From CAMBRQ01 sp945870325 (GTDB lineage Bacteria > Bacillota > Clostridia > Lachnospirales > Lachnospiraceae), in contig NZ_JBNPMC010000032.1 of the NCBI RefSeq assembly GCF_050313795.1, positions 1-39,316 on the forward strand: 39,316 nucleotides of DNA, given 5' to 3'. The notes beneath the pieces are model-generated. The model had not been told where the DNA came from. It searched no databases and was given only the letters and a program-made list of their open reading frames with translations. A program made the position numbers and the translations under genes. Positions 33,303 through 39,316 of the stretch are shown here, piece by piece. Positions within the stretch are counted from its first letter, which is position 1, and each line of letters begins with the position of its first letter.

Positions 33303-33573
33303 TTGAAGAGTATATGTGGAGTGTACGACAGAAAGGGACAGTATGGCAGTTCATATCCGACTCCAATCGCCTACAATTCGTAGGTTCAAAAGAGGTCTGG
33401 AATCAGGAATCGAATGTAATCGTCGAAGAAAATCTGAAAGATTTTTCCGACTCAGACATTCTTGAATTCTGTGCTTGTGGCACAGAATTCATCCTGATTT
33501 CAGACCTCTTTTTTACCAACGGATTGTACGGCTCTTCTACGGATATGAACTGCCATACTGCCCCTCTCTGCCT
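33303..33573 (-). ncRNA. Large structured RNA-like element, copy C (inverted)
   Basis: Read on the minus strand this has the same plan as copies A and B, with very different stems. The closing stem pairs about 33329-33360 with 33541-33571. The internal loop has AGCCGTA on the 5' side and TACGAATTGTAGGCGATTG on the 3' side. A second stem uses AGAGGTCTG and AATCAGG arms. At the junction are a 12-bp hairpin (33463-33491, loop CCACA on the minus strand), a 6-bp stem GAATGT/ACATTC (33456-33461 with 33412-33417), loop CTGAGTCG / CGACGATT, and a terminal hairpin. The tail GTACACTCCA...TTCAA ends at 33303, 15 bp from the S1-gene stop. A short plus-strand frame crosses it but has no protein-like character. 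Confidence 0.65.
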
Positions 33574-33680
33574 GACATTCTTATGTGTGACTCTTCATGA
33601 ACTGTGGGGATTCCTGACGAGGTGCAATGGGAACGGTATTGGCAGGAAATGATGGTTGAAATAAGATAAGGTAAGTAAAT

Positions 33681-33708
33681 TAAGACAAGCAAACTAAGAC
33701 AAGCAAAC
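33681..33708. repeat. 14-bp tandem duplication
   Basis: TAAGACAAGCAAAC occurs twice head to tail. It lies in the 33574-33830 stretch of the convergent intergenic zone, in which I see no gene or fold beyond this repeat and a short GGAAYTAGTT-type repetition at about 33730-33755. Confidence 0.8.
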
Positions 33709-33866
33709 ATGTTGATAGTTAGAACTGCTTGGAACTAGTTGGAATTAGTGGGAACCGGATTGCTGATGGATGTGTATGAAGTATTGCCACCAGCGGCAGT
33801 AATTTGGGCAGTGCTAGACCAGATTATTGATGATTACATACTATGACTCAGGGTTTTAGGCATTAG

Positions 33867-34141
33867 GGTATGTAATATTGACGAAAACAGAGCAGGAATC
33901 CCTGACAATTACATACCACAAAATCCATATGCGACATAAAGGTATGTAATATTGGCGAAAACAAAGGGAAAATCACTCGAAATTACATACCACAAAATCC
34001 GTATGTGGTGCGCAAGGTATGTAGTGGCAATAAAAATCAGCATGAAATCACCGCAAACTACATACCCGTAGAGCAGCCAAGTAGTTATACGGTATGTAAT
34101 GTCAAACTCAAGACAGATAAAACAACTATACGACATAGATT
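33867..34141. repeat. Array of 51-bp imperfect palindromes with 23-24 bp spacers
   Basis: Three complete 51-bp units lie at 33867-33917, 33941-33991 and 34016-34066. Each opens GGTATGTARTR and closes AYTACATACC, so it can fold into a hairpin with a roughly 31-base A-rich interior sharing CGAAAACA and AAATCAC phrases. Spacers are 23, 24 and 24 bp; the first two share ACAAAATCCRTATG. A fourth left arm starts at 34091 on the same register but has lost its right arm. A lone right arm (33833-33841) marks a decayed unit before the first. Unit 3 changes the arm pair AT/AT to GT/AC, keeping the pairing. No cas gene, integrase or reverse transcriptase is in the window. Confidence 0.8.
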
Positions 34142-34254
34142 AGATGTGATTATATCCCCTGCACTCTTAACATACTCCCCGTCAATAACGCTCCCCCCAC
34201 ATTCCTCACTGGAATCTCCCCAATGGAGACAGTCTTGAGTATACGGAGATGTCA

Positions 34255-34518
34255 GGTGCAAGGGCAGGGAAGCTGTGGGCTGTGGCTGTATCATGAGCCT
34301 TAGACCCCGTTACAGAAAAAGATACCGTCAGTTCGTACGAAACCAGGATCACAAGTCCTGGTTTCGAGGGCATCTGAATCGTAAGGCCATCAAGGGCTTA
34401 CGGCGAATATGCCCGGTTAGAACTGACGGTATCTTTTTCTGTTACAGGGTCTTGGCGAAATAATCCGGTTGCAGTTCACAACTTCCCTGCCCTTGCACCG
34501 TACACCTCCGCCGCTCAA
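34255..34518 (+). ncRNA. Large structured RNA-like element, copy B
   Basis: The closing stem pairs GGTGCAAGGGCAGGGAAG (from 34255) with CTTCCCTGCCCTTGCACC (to 34499). The internal loop has GGCTGTATCATGAGCC on the left and GGCGAAATAATCCGGTTG on the right, close to copy A. The second stem has GTTACAGAAAAAGATACCG and its complement, again with GTTAC facing GTTAC (34309 and 34441). The junction carries hairpin 34339-34365 (loop TCACAAG), the stem GGGCAT/ATGCCC (34368-34373 with 34409-34414), loop CTGAATCG / CGGCGAAT, and hairpin 34382-34400 with loop ATCAA. The tail GTACACCTCC...CTCAA ends at 34518, 20 bp from the stop of the convergent HAD gene. Confidence 0.7.
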
Positions 34519-34538
34519 CTTTCTACATTTAATTCCAC

Positions 34539-35006
34539 CTACCCCCGCAAAGTGGCAACAATACGTTTGGGATTCTCTAGCAACTCCAATGCATCTATCA
34601 TCGAAGTAACACAGATATCCACTTCCAATAAAAGTTTCCCATACATCCCCTCCCGGTCAGCCACCGCAACTGAAAGCGCACTGGCAGCGCACATCTGGCA
34701 ATCATTGCGTCCGTTTCCGATTGCAATACAATGTTCTGCTCCCAGGTTCTGTATAATCCTTAACTTTTCCTGCATGGCTGCGTCATGCGGAAAGGTCAGA
34801 ATCGTAACAGGGATATCTTCGCACATCTGCCTTGCGGTGCCATGGGTATCGGCGGTTAATACATAGATGGTCAGAAATTCTGACAAGATTCTAATCTTCT
34901 CTTTTACCTCATCAGGGATTCTTCCGTCTACTGCTATGGTACCGTTGTAATCAAGCACCAGATAGTCCAACTCCAAATTCTTATATCCCGGAATCTCAAT
35001 TCTCAT
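34539..35006 (-). CDS. Soluble P-type-ATPase-like HAD protein (COG4087 type)
   Basis: A 155-residue HAD-superfamily protein of the kind annotated as soluble P-type ATPase, a stand-alone relative of the phosphorylation domain of cation pumps. Motif I is LDYNGTIAVDGR, in which the first Asp is the nucleophile and Asn stands where phosphatases usually have the second Asp. Motif II is VLTADTHGTA; motif IV is IGNGRNDCQMC, where GDGxND is usual, so Asn also replaces Asp there. These changes suggest altered catalysis or a phosphate-binding regulatory role. Its substrate is unknown. GGAAG lies upstream of the ATG at 35006. It is last in a minus-strand run from the C_GCAxxG_C_C gene. Confidence 0.85.
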   Translation of the reverse strand: MRIEIPGYKNLELDYLVLDYNGTIAVDGRIPDEVKEKIRILSEFLTIYVLTADTHGTARQMCEDIPVTILTFPHDAAMQEKLRIIQNLGAEHCIAIGNGRNDCQMCAASALSVAVADREGMYGKLLLEVDICVTSMIDALELLENPKRIVATLRG

Positions 35007-35028
35007 AGCGGCTACTTCCTATGTATCT

Positions 35029-35448
35029 TTACTTCTGATTCTCTTTGAAATACTCATCCACAAGTGCAGCCGCATCCTCAACACATTGGGTGCAGCATAC
35101 CAGCGGCTGTGGACCATTCACATTCTTAAGGTCGCGGCAGTAGATAGATCTGTTCTTTTCCCGGAATTTTTCCGCTGCTTCACGGAACTTCGCATAGGTG
35201 TCCATCTTCGTAGCAAGCGGATGTGCCATGTCTCCGGCACTATTCGCCAGGCTTAATATCAGGAACATTCCTGTTACTGCTCCGCAGGTATCCTTTAACC
35301 CGCCCATACCAAGCCCGAAGCCTTCGGTCAATTTGAACATATCTTCTTCCTTCATTCCCAGTTCCTCGCAGTATGCGCATGCTACCGCCTGACAACAATT
35401 GTATCCTTTTTTGAAATTCTGTACTGCGATTTCTTTATTCGCCTTCAT
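35029..35448 (-). CDS. C_GCAxxG_C_C family putative redox protein
   Basis: A 139-residue protein of the C_GCAxxG_C_C family, small anaerobe-typical proteins with spaced conserved cysteines thought to bind a cofactor or take part in redox reactions. The pattern is visible: YNCCQAV near residue 16, LKDTCGAVTG near 52, IYCRDLK near 102 and CCTQCVEDAA near 117. There is no signal peptide. AGGAGG precedes the ATG at 35448. It is followed 22 bp later by the HAD gene, with which it may be co-expressed. No function is established for the family. Confidence 0.88.
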   Translation of the reverse strand: MKANKEIAVQNFKKGYNCCQAVACAYCEELGMKEEDMFKLTEGFGLGMGGLKDTCGAVTGMFLILSLANSAGDMAHPLATKMDTYAKFREAAEKFREKNRSIYCRDLKNVNGPQPLVCCTQCVEDAAALVDEYFKENQK

Positions 35449-35558
35449 TTTTTACTTCCTCCTGATTTTCTCTTTTTTCGTTATGATGTACTGATGCCTG
35501 TTTCTTTGTCAAGCAAATCAAGTCGACCATTCTTCGGTCTGCATCTATATACACCTCA

Positions 35559-37472
35559 TCACTTCACATTTTCCAGATCGCAAAGCCAACTTGTCACACA
35601 AGCATCGCTTGGCATTCTCCAGTCCCCTCTTGGTGACAGGGCAACCGTACCAACCTTAGGACCATCCGGCAGACAGGAACGCTTGAACTGCTGAGTGAAA
35701 AACCTGCGGCAGAAAGTATTCAGCCACTTATAGATTGTCTCATCGTCATACTCGCCTTTAAATGCATATTTTGCAATCCGGTATATCTTACTTGGCTCAT
35801 ATCCAAAACGCAGCAGATAATATAAGAAGAAATCATGCAGTTCATAAGGTCCTACCAGATCCTCCGTCTTCTGTGCAATCTCTCCATCCTTCGGCGGGAG
35901 AAGTTCCGGACTTACCGGGGTATCCAGTACATCATAAAGTACTGCCTTTAATTCTTCATCTTCACAAGTATCAGCATAATAATGTACCAAGTGTCTCACC
36001 AACGTCTTCGGAACAGATGCATTTACCCCATACATCGACATATGATCTCCGTTATAAGTCGCCCATCCAAGCGCAAGTTCTGACATGTCACCAGTTCCGA
36101 TTACGATACCGCCATTCTGGTTCGCTACATCCATCAGCACCTGAGTTCGCTCTCTTGCCTGGGAATTCTCATAAGTGACACTATGGTCCTTTGGATCGTG
36201 TCCAATATCTTCAAAATGCTGTGTTACCGCAGCGCCAATCGGGATCTCTCTTAAGGTCGCGCCTAACTTTACCGACATCTTACATGCATTCTGATAGGTG
36301 CGGTCTGTGGTTCCAAAGCAAGGCATGGTCACAGCCACGATCCCTTTACGATCCATTCCAAGAGCGTCGAATGCTTTGGCGGTTACCAAAAGTGCCAGTG
36401 TAGAATCCAAACCTCCTGAGATACCTACAACTGCGCTTTTCGCCCATGCATGGGACAGACGTTTCTTAAGTCCCATCGCCTGAATGGTAAGAATCTCCTC
36501 ACAACGTTTGGCACGCTCGCTCTCCATGCTTGGCACGAACGGCCTGGATGGAAATTCTCTGGTCAATGCTGTCTCTTCTATCTGAATATCGAATGGAATC
36601 CTGAGCAAGGTTCTCTCGCTCCTGGTCTGGAATGTGGTATTCTTTCTTCTCTCACTTAAGATACGCTTCAGATCTATCTCAGCGTAGATTGCTCCATTCT
36701 GGAAACGTTTGCTCGCTTCTAAGATCGTTCCATTCTCTGCGATGAGATTATGACCGCCGAATACCAGATCCGTCGTAGACTCGCCCTCTCCTGCATTGGC
36801 ATAGATATAGCCGCAGATCAGACGTGCCGACTGCCCTTCGATCAGGCTTCTTCTGTAGGAAGCCTTGCCGATCGTCTCATCACTGGCAGAGCAATTGATG
36901 ATCAGAGTCGCACCTTCTCTTGCTGCCTCAATACTTGGTGGAATCGGTGACCATACATCTTCGCAGATCTCTGCAGAGACAATCAGGGAATCCATGGAAT
37001 TCGCTGTAAATAACAACTGTGGCCCGAATGGAATCTCCTCTCCGTCAAACAGAATTTCGCGGGCTGTTTTTGGTCCCTGGCGGAACTGGCGCATCTCATA
37101 GAATTCACCGTAATTAGGGAGAAATGTCTTTGTAGTGAGTCCCAGAATCTTTCCCTGATTCAAGGCTGCTGCCACATTGTATAGTTCCCCGTCAATCGCC
37201 AGCGGAACTCCTACGAATACCAGTGCATCCTTTCCCTCCGTATATTTTGCGATGGCACGCAGGGCATCTTTCGCATCCTCTAACAAAATATCCTGTGTAA
37301 AAAGATCGCTGCAGGTATATCCGGTTACACATAATTCCGGGAATACTACAATCTTCGCACCATTCTTAACCGTCTCATCAATCAGCGTGCATATCTTCTC
37401 CGTATTATAAGCCACATCTGCAACTTTAATATCCGGTGTTGCTGCCGCTACTTTCAAAAATCCATCTTTCAT
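35559..37472 (-). CDS. nadE: Glutamine-dependent NAD+ synthetase
   Basis: A 637-residue bifunctional NadE that amidates nicotinic acid adenine dinucleotide to NAD+ using ammonia from glutamine. The N-terminal nitrilase-type glutaminase (1 to about 280) has the catalytic triad regions VFPELCVTGY (Glu), the Lys region near KTFLPNYGEFYE, and the nucleophile in LIINCSASDE. The C-terminal synthetase (about 310-637) has the PP-loop SGGLDSTLAL and IGTGDMSELALGWATYNGDH. GRFGYEPSKIYRIAKYAFKGEYD-type sequence closes the active site. Length matches the large glutamine-using form. It is in a minus-strand run downstream of hslO, with a 96-bp gap. Confidence 0.97.
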   Translation of the reverse strand: MKDGFLKVAAATPDIKVADVAYNTEKICTLIDETVKNGAKIVVFPELCVTGYTCSDLFTQDILLEDAKDALRAIAKYTEGKDALVFVGVPLAIDGELYNVAAALNQGKILGLTTKTFLPNYGEFYEMRQFRQGPKTAREILFDGEEIPFGPQLLFTANSMDSLIVSAEICEDVWSPIPPSIEAAREGATLIINCSASDETIGKASYRRSLIEGQSARLICGYIYANAGEGESTTDLVFGGHNLIAENGTILEASKRFQNGAIYAEIDLKRILSERRKNTTFQTRSERTLLRIPFDIQIEETALTREFPSRPFVPSMESERAKRCEEILTIQAMGLKKRLSHAWAKSAVVGISGGLDSTLALLVTAKAFDALGMDRKGIVAVTMPCFGTTDRTYQNACKMSVKLGATLREIPIGAAVTQHFEDIGHDPKDHSVTYENSQARERTQVLMDVANQNGGIVIGTGDMSELALGWATYNGDHMSMYGVNASVPKTLVRHLVHYYADTCEDEELKAVLYDVLDTPVSPELLPPKDGEIAQKTEDLVGPYELHDFFLYYLLRFGYEPSKIYRIAKYAFKGEYDDETIYKWLNTFCRRFFTQQFKRSCLPDGPKVGTVALSPRGDWRMPSDACVTSWLCDLENVK

Positions 37473-37568
37473 CTTCGATGTCTCACTCCTTTTATATGAT
37501 TTTCCTATTCAATATCATTTCCCTGCTCAATATTCGCTATCTGGCACTCTAACCGGGCAAACACCACA

Positions 37569-38444
37569 CTACTTGCTGCGTTTCACAATCTCTTTCAATT
37601 CATCTATCGTATAACGATACGCTGTATTGCAGAAATGACATTTTACCTCAATATCTTCTCCTTCATCGATCATCTCCTGGATATCCTTGCGACCGATGCT
37701 GACAACCGCCTGCTCCACTCTTTCTTTCGAGCAGTTACAGAAGAACTGTGTGGAAATCGTATCCGTAATCTCAAGTCCCAGGTTCCCCAAAAGTTCTTCC
37801 AGCAATTGTTCCGGAGTATATCCCTTATCGAGCAGTGCCGTTACAGAGGTCACATTCTTAAGATTCTCCTCTAACTGACTGATCGTCTTCTCTTCTGCAA
37901 ATGGCATCAACTGTATAATGAAACCGCCCGCACGGCGCACCGTGTTATCCTTCTCCATCAAGACCCCCAAGCCTACCGAAGACGGTACCTGCTCTGAATT
38001 CGCGAAATAATAGGTCAGATCCTCTGCAATCTCACTGGTAACCAGAATGGTCTGTCCCGAATACGGCTCTTTTAGCCCCATATCTTTAATCACCTGCAAC
38101 AGACCGATACCTACCGCGCCGCCTACGTCTAATTTCCCATTCTTTGGCGGAAGCATGACATCCGGATTCCCCACATAGCCTTTGACACTCGCATGACTGT
38201 CTGCTGTCACCGTGATTCCCTGTATCGGTCCATCACCACGAATCTGCAAGGTCAGCATGTCCGTATCATTCTTCATCATGCTTCCCATCATAGCGCCTGC
38301 CGTCAGAAGACGCCCCAGCGCCGCTGTTGCCACAGGGCTGGTGTCATGATGCTCTCTCGCTGTCTCTACCACTTGTTTTGTTGTCGCCGCAAATGCACGA
38401 ATCTGGTTATTTGCAGCGGTTGCTCTTACAATATAATCGCTCAT
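37569..38444 (-). CDS. hslO: Redox-regulated chaperone Hsp33
   Basis: A 291-residue Hsp33 holdase activated when oxidation releases zinc from its four C-terminal cysteines. These are visible as CNCS (near 236-239) and CHFC (near 269-272). The N-terminal domain has the usual MSDYIVRATAANNQIRAFAATT start, RLLTAGAMMGSMMK, and IRGDGPIQGITVTADS. AAAGGTAT lies before the ATG at 38444. It sits between the methyltransferase and nadE. Oxidative activation suits an anaerobe meeting oxygen or bile oxidants. Confidence 0.97.
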   Translation of the reverse strand: MSDYIVRATAANNQIRAFAATTKQVVETAREHHDTSPVATAALGRLLTAGAMMGSMMKNDTDMLTLQIRGDGPIQGITVTADSHASVKGYVGNPDVMLPPKNGKLDVGGAVGIGLLQVIKDMGLKEPYSGQTILVTSEIAEDLTYYFANSEQVPSSVGLGVLMEKDNTVRRAGGFIIQLMPFAEEKTISQLEENLKNVTSVTALLDKGYTPEQLLEELLGNLGLEITDTISTQFFCNCSKERVEQAVVSIGRKDIQEMIDEGEDIEVKCHFCNTAYRYTIDELKEIVKRSK

Positions 38445-38535
38445 ATACCTTTTACTCTGCCTTTCTGTTATATTCTTTTCTCTCTGTTATGATCTATTCA
38501 TTTACCTTCTATATCTTCTGATATTCATAGGGTTC

Positions 38536-39294
38536 TTATTTTCCATATTCCTGGGCAATCACACAGATACGCTCGCTGGTGTGAAGAGGCGCCTTCTTCG
38601 TATAAGCATCATACGCCGCAATATAACGAAGCCCGGACTTTTCAATCAAGGATTTGATCCGTTTTAAGGTGTATGCCTTCTGATAATGCACTTCCTGATA
38701 CCTTCGATACAGATCCGAATCCTCCTGACTTTGGACAAACAGCGTCAATTCATATTCATTGATCTTCTCATCTTCCGCATAATAGTTGTCCCAGATAAAA
38801 CTGCACTCTTCCCGCTCTTCCGCGATTACCTGATCCCCCAGAATCTCCCGGTACTTATATTCTGTATTAAAATCAAAGATAAATATACCCCGTGGATCGA
38901 GATAATTATTCACCAGACGGAATACCTCTTCTAATTCTTCCTCATCCGTCACATAATTAATAGAATCACAGACACTGACAACCGCCCGCACCGTACCATA
39001 TAACTCAAATTCCTGCATGTCCTGCAGCAGATACAGGATGTCATGTCCGCTCTTCATCCGTTTCTCCATGGCCAGTTCCAGCATATCCTCAGAATTGTCC
39101 ACGCCAATCATGTCGTAGCCTTTCTCTGCCAGCAGTTCCGTCATGCTTCCGGTCCCACAGCCCAGTTCCAATACCAGCCCGTCCCAGATGCCATATTCCT
39201 TCAAAACCCCATGCAGATAGGATGCCCACTCTTCATAAGGGACATTGTCCATGAATGTATCATATACCTCGGCAAAACTCGTATAAGCCTCCAT
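38536..39294 (-). CDS. Class I SAM-dependent methyltransferase
   Basis: A 252-residue methyltransferase. The SAM motif I LVLELGCGTGSMTELLAEKG lies near residues 40-59, the acidic motif II IGVDNSEDMLELA near 63-75, and post-motif sequences VVSVCDSINYVTDEEEL near 110-126. The N-terminal YTSFAEVYDTFMDNVPYEEW is typical of a widespread Firmicutes subgroup near Mtase clusters with unknown small-molecule or protein substrates. AAAGGAGG precedes the ATG at 39294. It is the most upstream gene seen in the minus-strand run leading to hslO, and further genes may lie past the window edge. Confidence 0.9.
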   Translation of the reverse strand: MEAYTSFAEVYDTFMDNVPYEEWASYLHGVLKEYGIWDGLVLELGCGTGSMTELLAEKGYDMIGVDNSEDMLELAMEKRMKSGHDILYLLQDMQEFELYGTVRAVVSVCDSINYVTDEEELEEVFRLVNNYLDPRGIFIFDFNTEYKYREILGDQVIAEEREECSFIWDNYYAEDEKINEYELTLFVQSQEDSDLYRRYQEVHYQKAYTLKRIKSLIEKSGLRYIAAYDAYTKKAPLHTSERICVIAQEYGK

Positions 39295-39316
39295 GCCGCT
39301 CCTCCTTTGCTATCAT

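Noticed and set aside
33314..33652. 112-residue plus-strand reading frame across copy C
   Set aside because: It is explained by the structured element; it has no ribosome site, no domain and no compositional bias of a protein.
33909..34136. 75-residue minus-strand hydrophobic reading frame
   Set aside because: It is a translation of the palindrome array (repeated NITYLYVAYGFCG-like phrases) with no start signal.
33867..34141. CRISPR array
   Set aside because: The repeated units vary inside while two of the spacers resemble each other, the units are long at 51 bp, and no cas gene is near. This is the reverse of the CRISPR pattern.
33867..34141. Integron attC array
   Set aside because: Imperfect palindromes at intervals recall attC sites, but no gene cassettes lie between units, no integrase is seen, and the RYYYAAC/GTTRRRY ends are absent.

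Overview
The window is about 39 kb of chromosome from a low-to-middling GC anaerobic Firmicute, most likely a Lachnospiraceae (Clostridia) gut commensal. The evidence is the hrcA-grpE-dnaK-dnaJ order under a CIRCE operator, a CBS/DRTGG-type manganese pyrophosphatase, a C_GCAxxG_C_C protein, a Crp/Fnr-ferredoxin pair, strong AGGAGG ribosome sites and TGD-type cell-wall sorting signals. The genus cannot be fixed from this sequence. No tRNA, rRNA, transposase, phage gene or CRISPR locus was found.

Layout. 1-3712 (minus): a MATE exporter, an ornithine cyclodeaminase-family enzyme and RidA in a tight run, then an Mrp/NBP35 Fe-S carrier. 3804-5930 (minus): a GlgX-like glycogen debranching enzyme. 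5946-11151: a histidine kinase/response regulator pair (minus) divergent from a three-gene ABC-2 exporter (plus), the same gene set as the Bacillus LnrJK/LnrLMN lipid-directed antibiotic resistance system, with a dyad operator candidate and a folded element between them. 11481-17399 (minus): a 1808-residue wall-anchored protein with leucine-rich repeats, FIVAR modules and Cna-B-like domains, next to the C-terminal remnant of a second anchored protein. 17607-22888 (minus): dnaJ, dnaK, grpE and hrcA with a perfect CIRCE and a good promoter. 23001-24404: a Crp/Fnr regulator divergent from a di-cluster ferredoxin with a shared palindrome. 24774-28424 (minus): a CsoR-family sensor with a histidine-rich tandem-repeat arm, rarA, tcdA and a polysaccharide deacetylase. 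28561-29946 (plus): a second MATE exporter. 30046-32301 (minus): flavin reductase and pyrophosphatase. 32580-33287 (plus): a two-S1-domain protein. 34539-39294 (minus): soluble P-type-ATPase-like HAD protein, C_GCAxxG_C_C protein, nadE, hslO and a methyltransferase.

The most unusual content is non-coding. Three large (about 260-270 bp) structured elements lie at 24493-24764, 33303-33573 and 34255-34518, and the tail of a probable fourth is at bases 1-20. They differ in stem sequence but share one architecture: a long closing stem, an internal loop with conserved motifs on each side, and a three-way junction carrying one plain hairpin and one stem interrupted by a CTGARTCG / SGRYGAWT loop predicted to hold tandem G-A pairs. 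Several helices are preserved by compensatory change. Each copy ends 25-29 bp from the stop codon of a convergent gene that is the last gene of its run. I do not recognise this as a named RNA class. Between two copies, in a 1.25-kb gene-free stretch, is a separate regular array of 51-bp imperfect palindromes with 23-24 bp spacers (33867-34141). These two items are the best candidates for an undescribed system.
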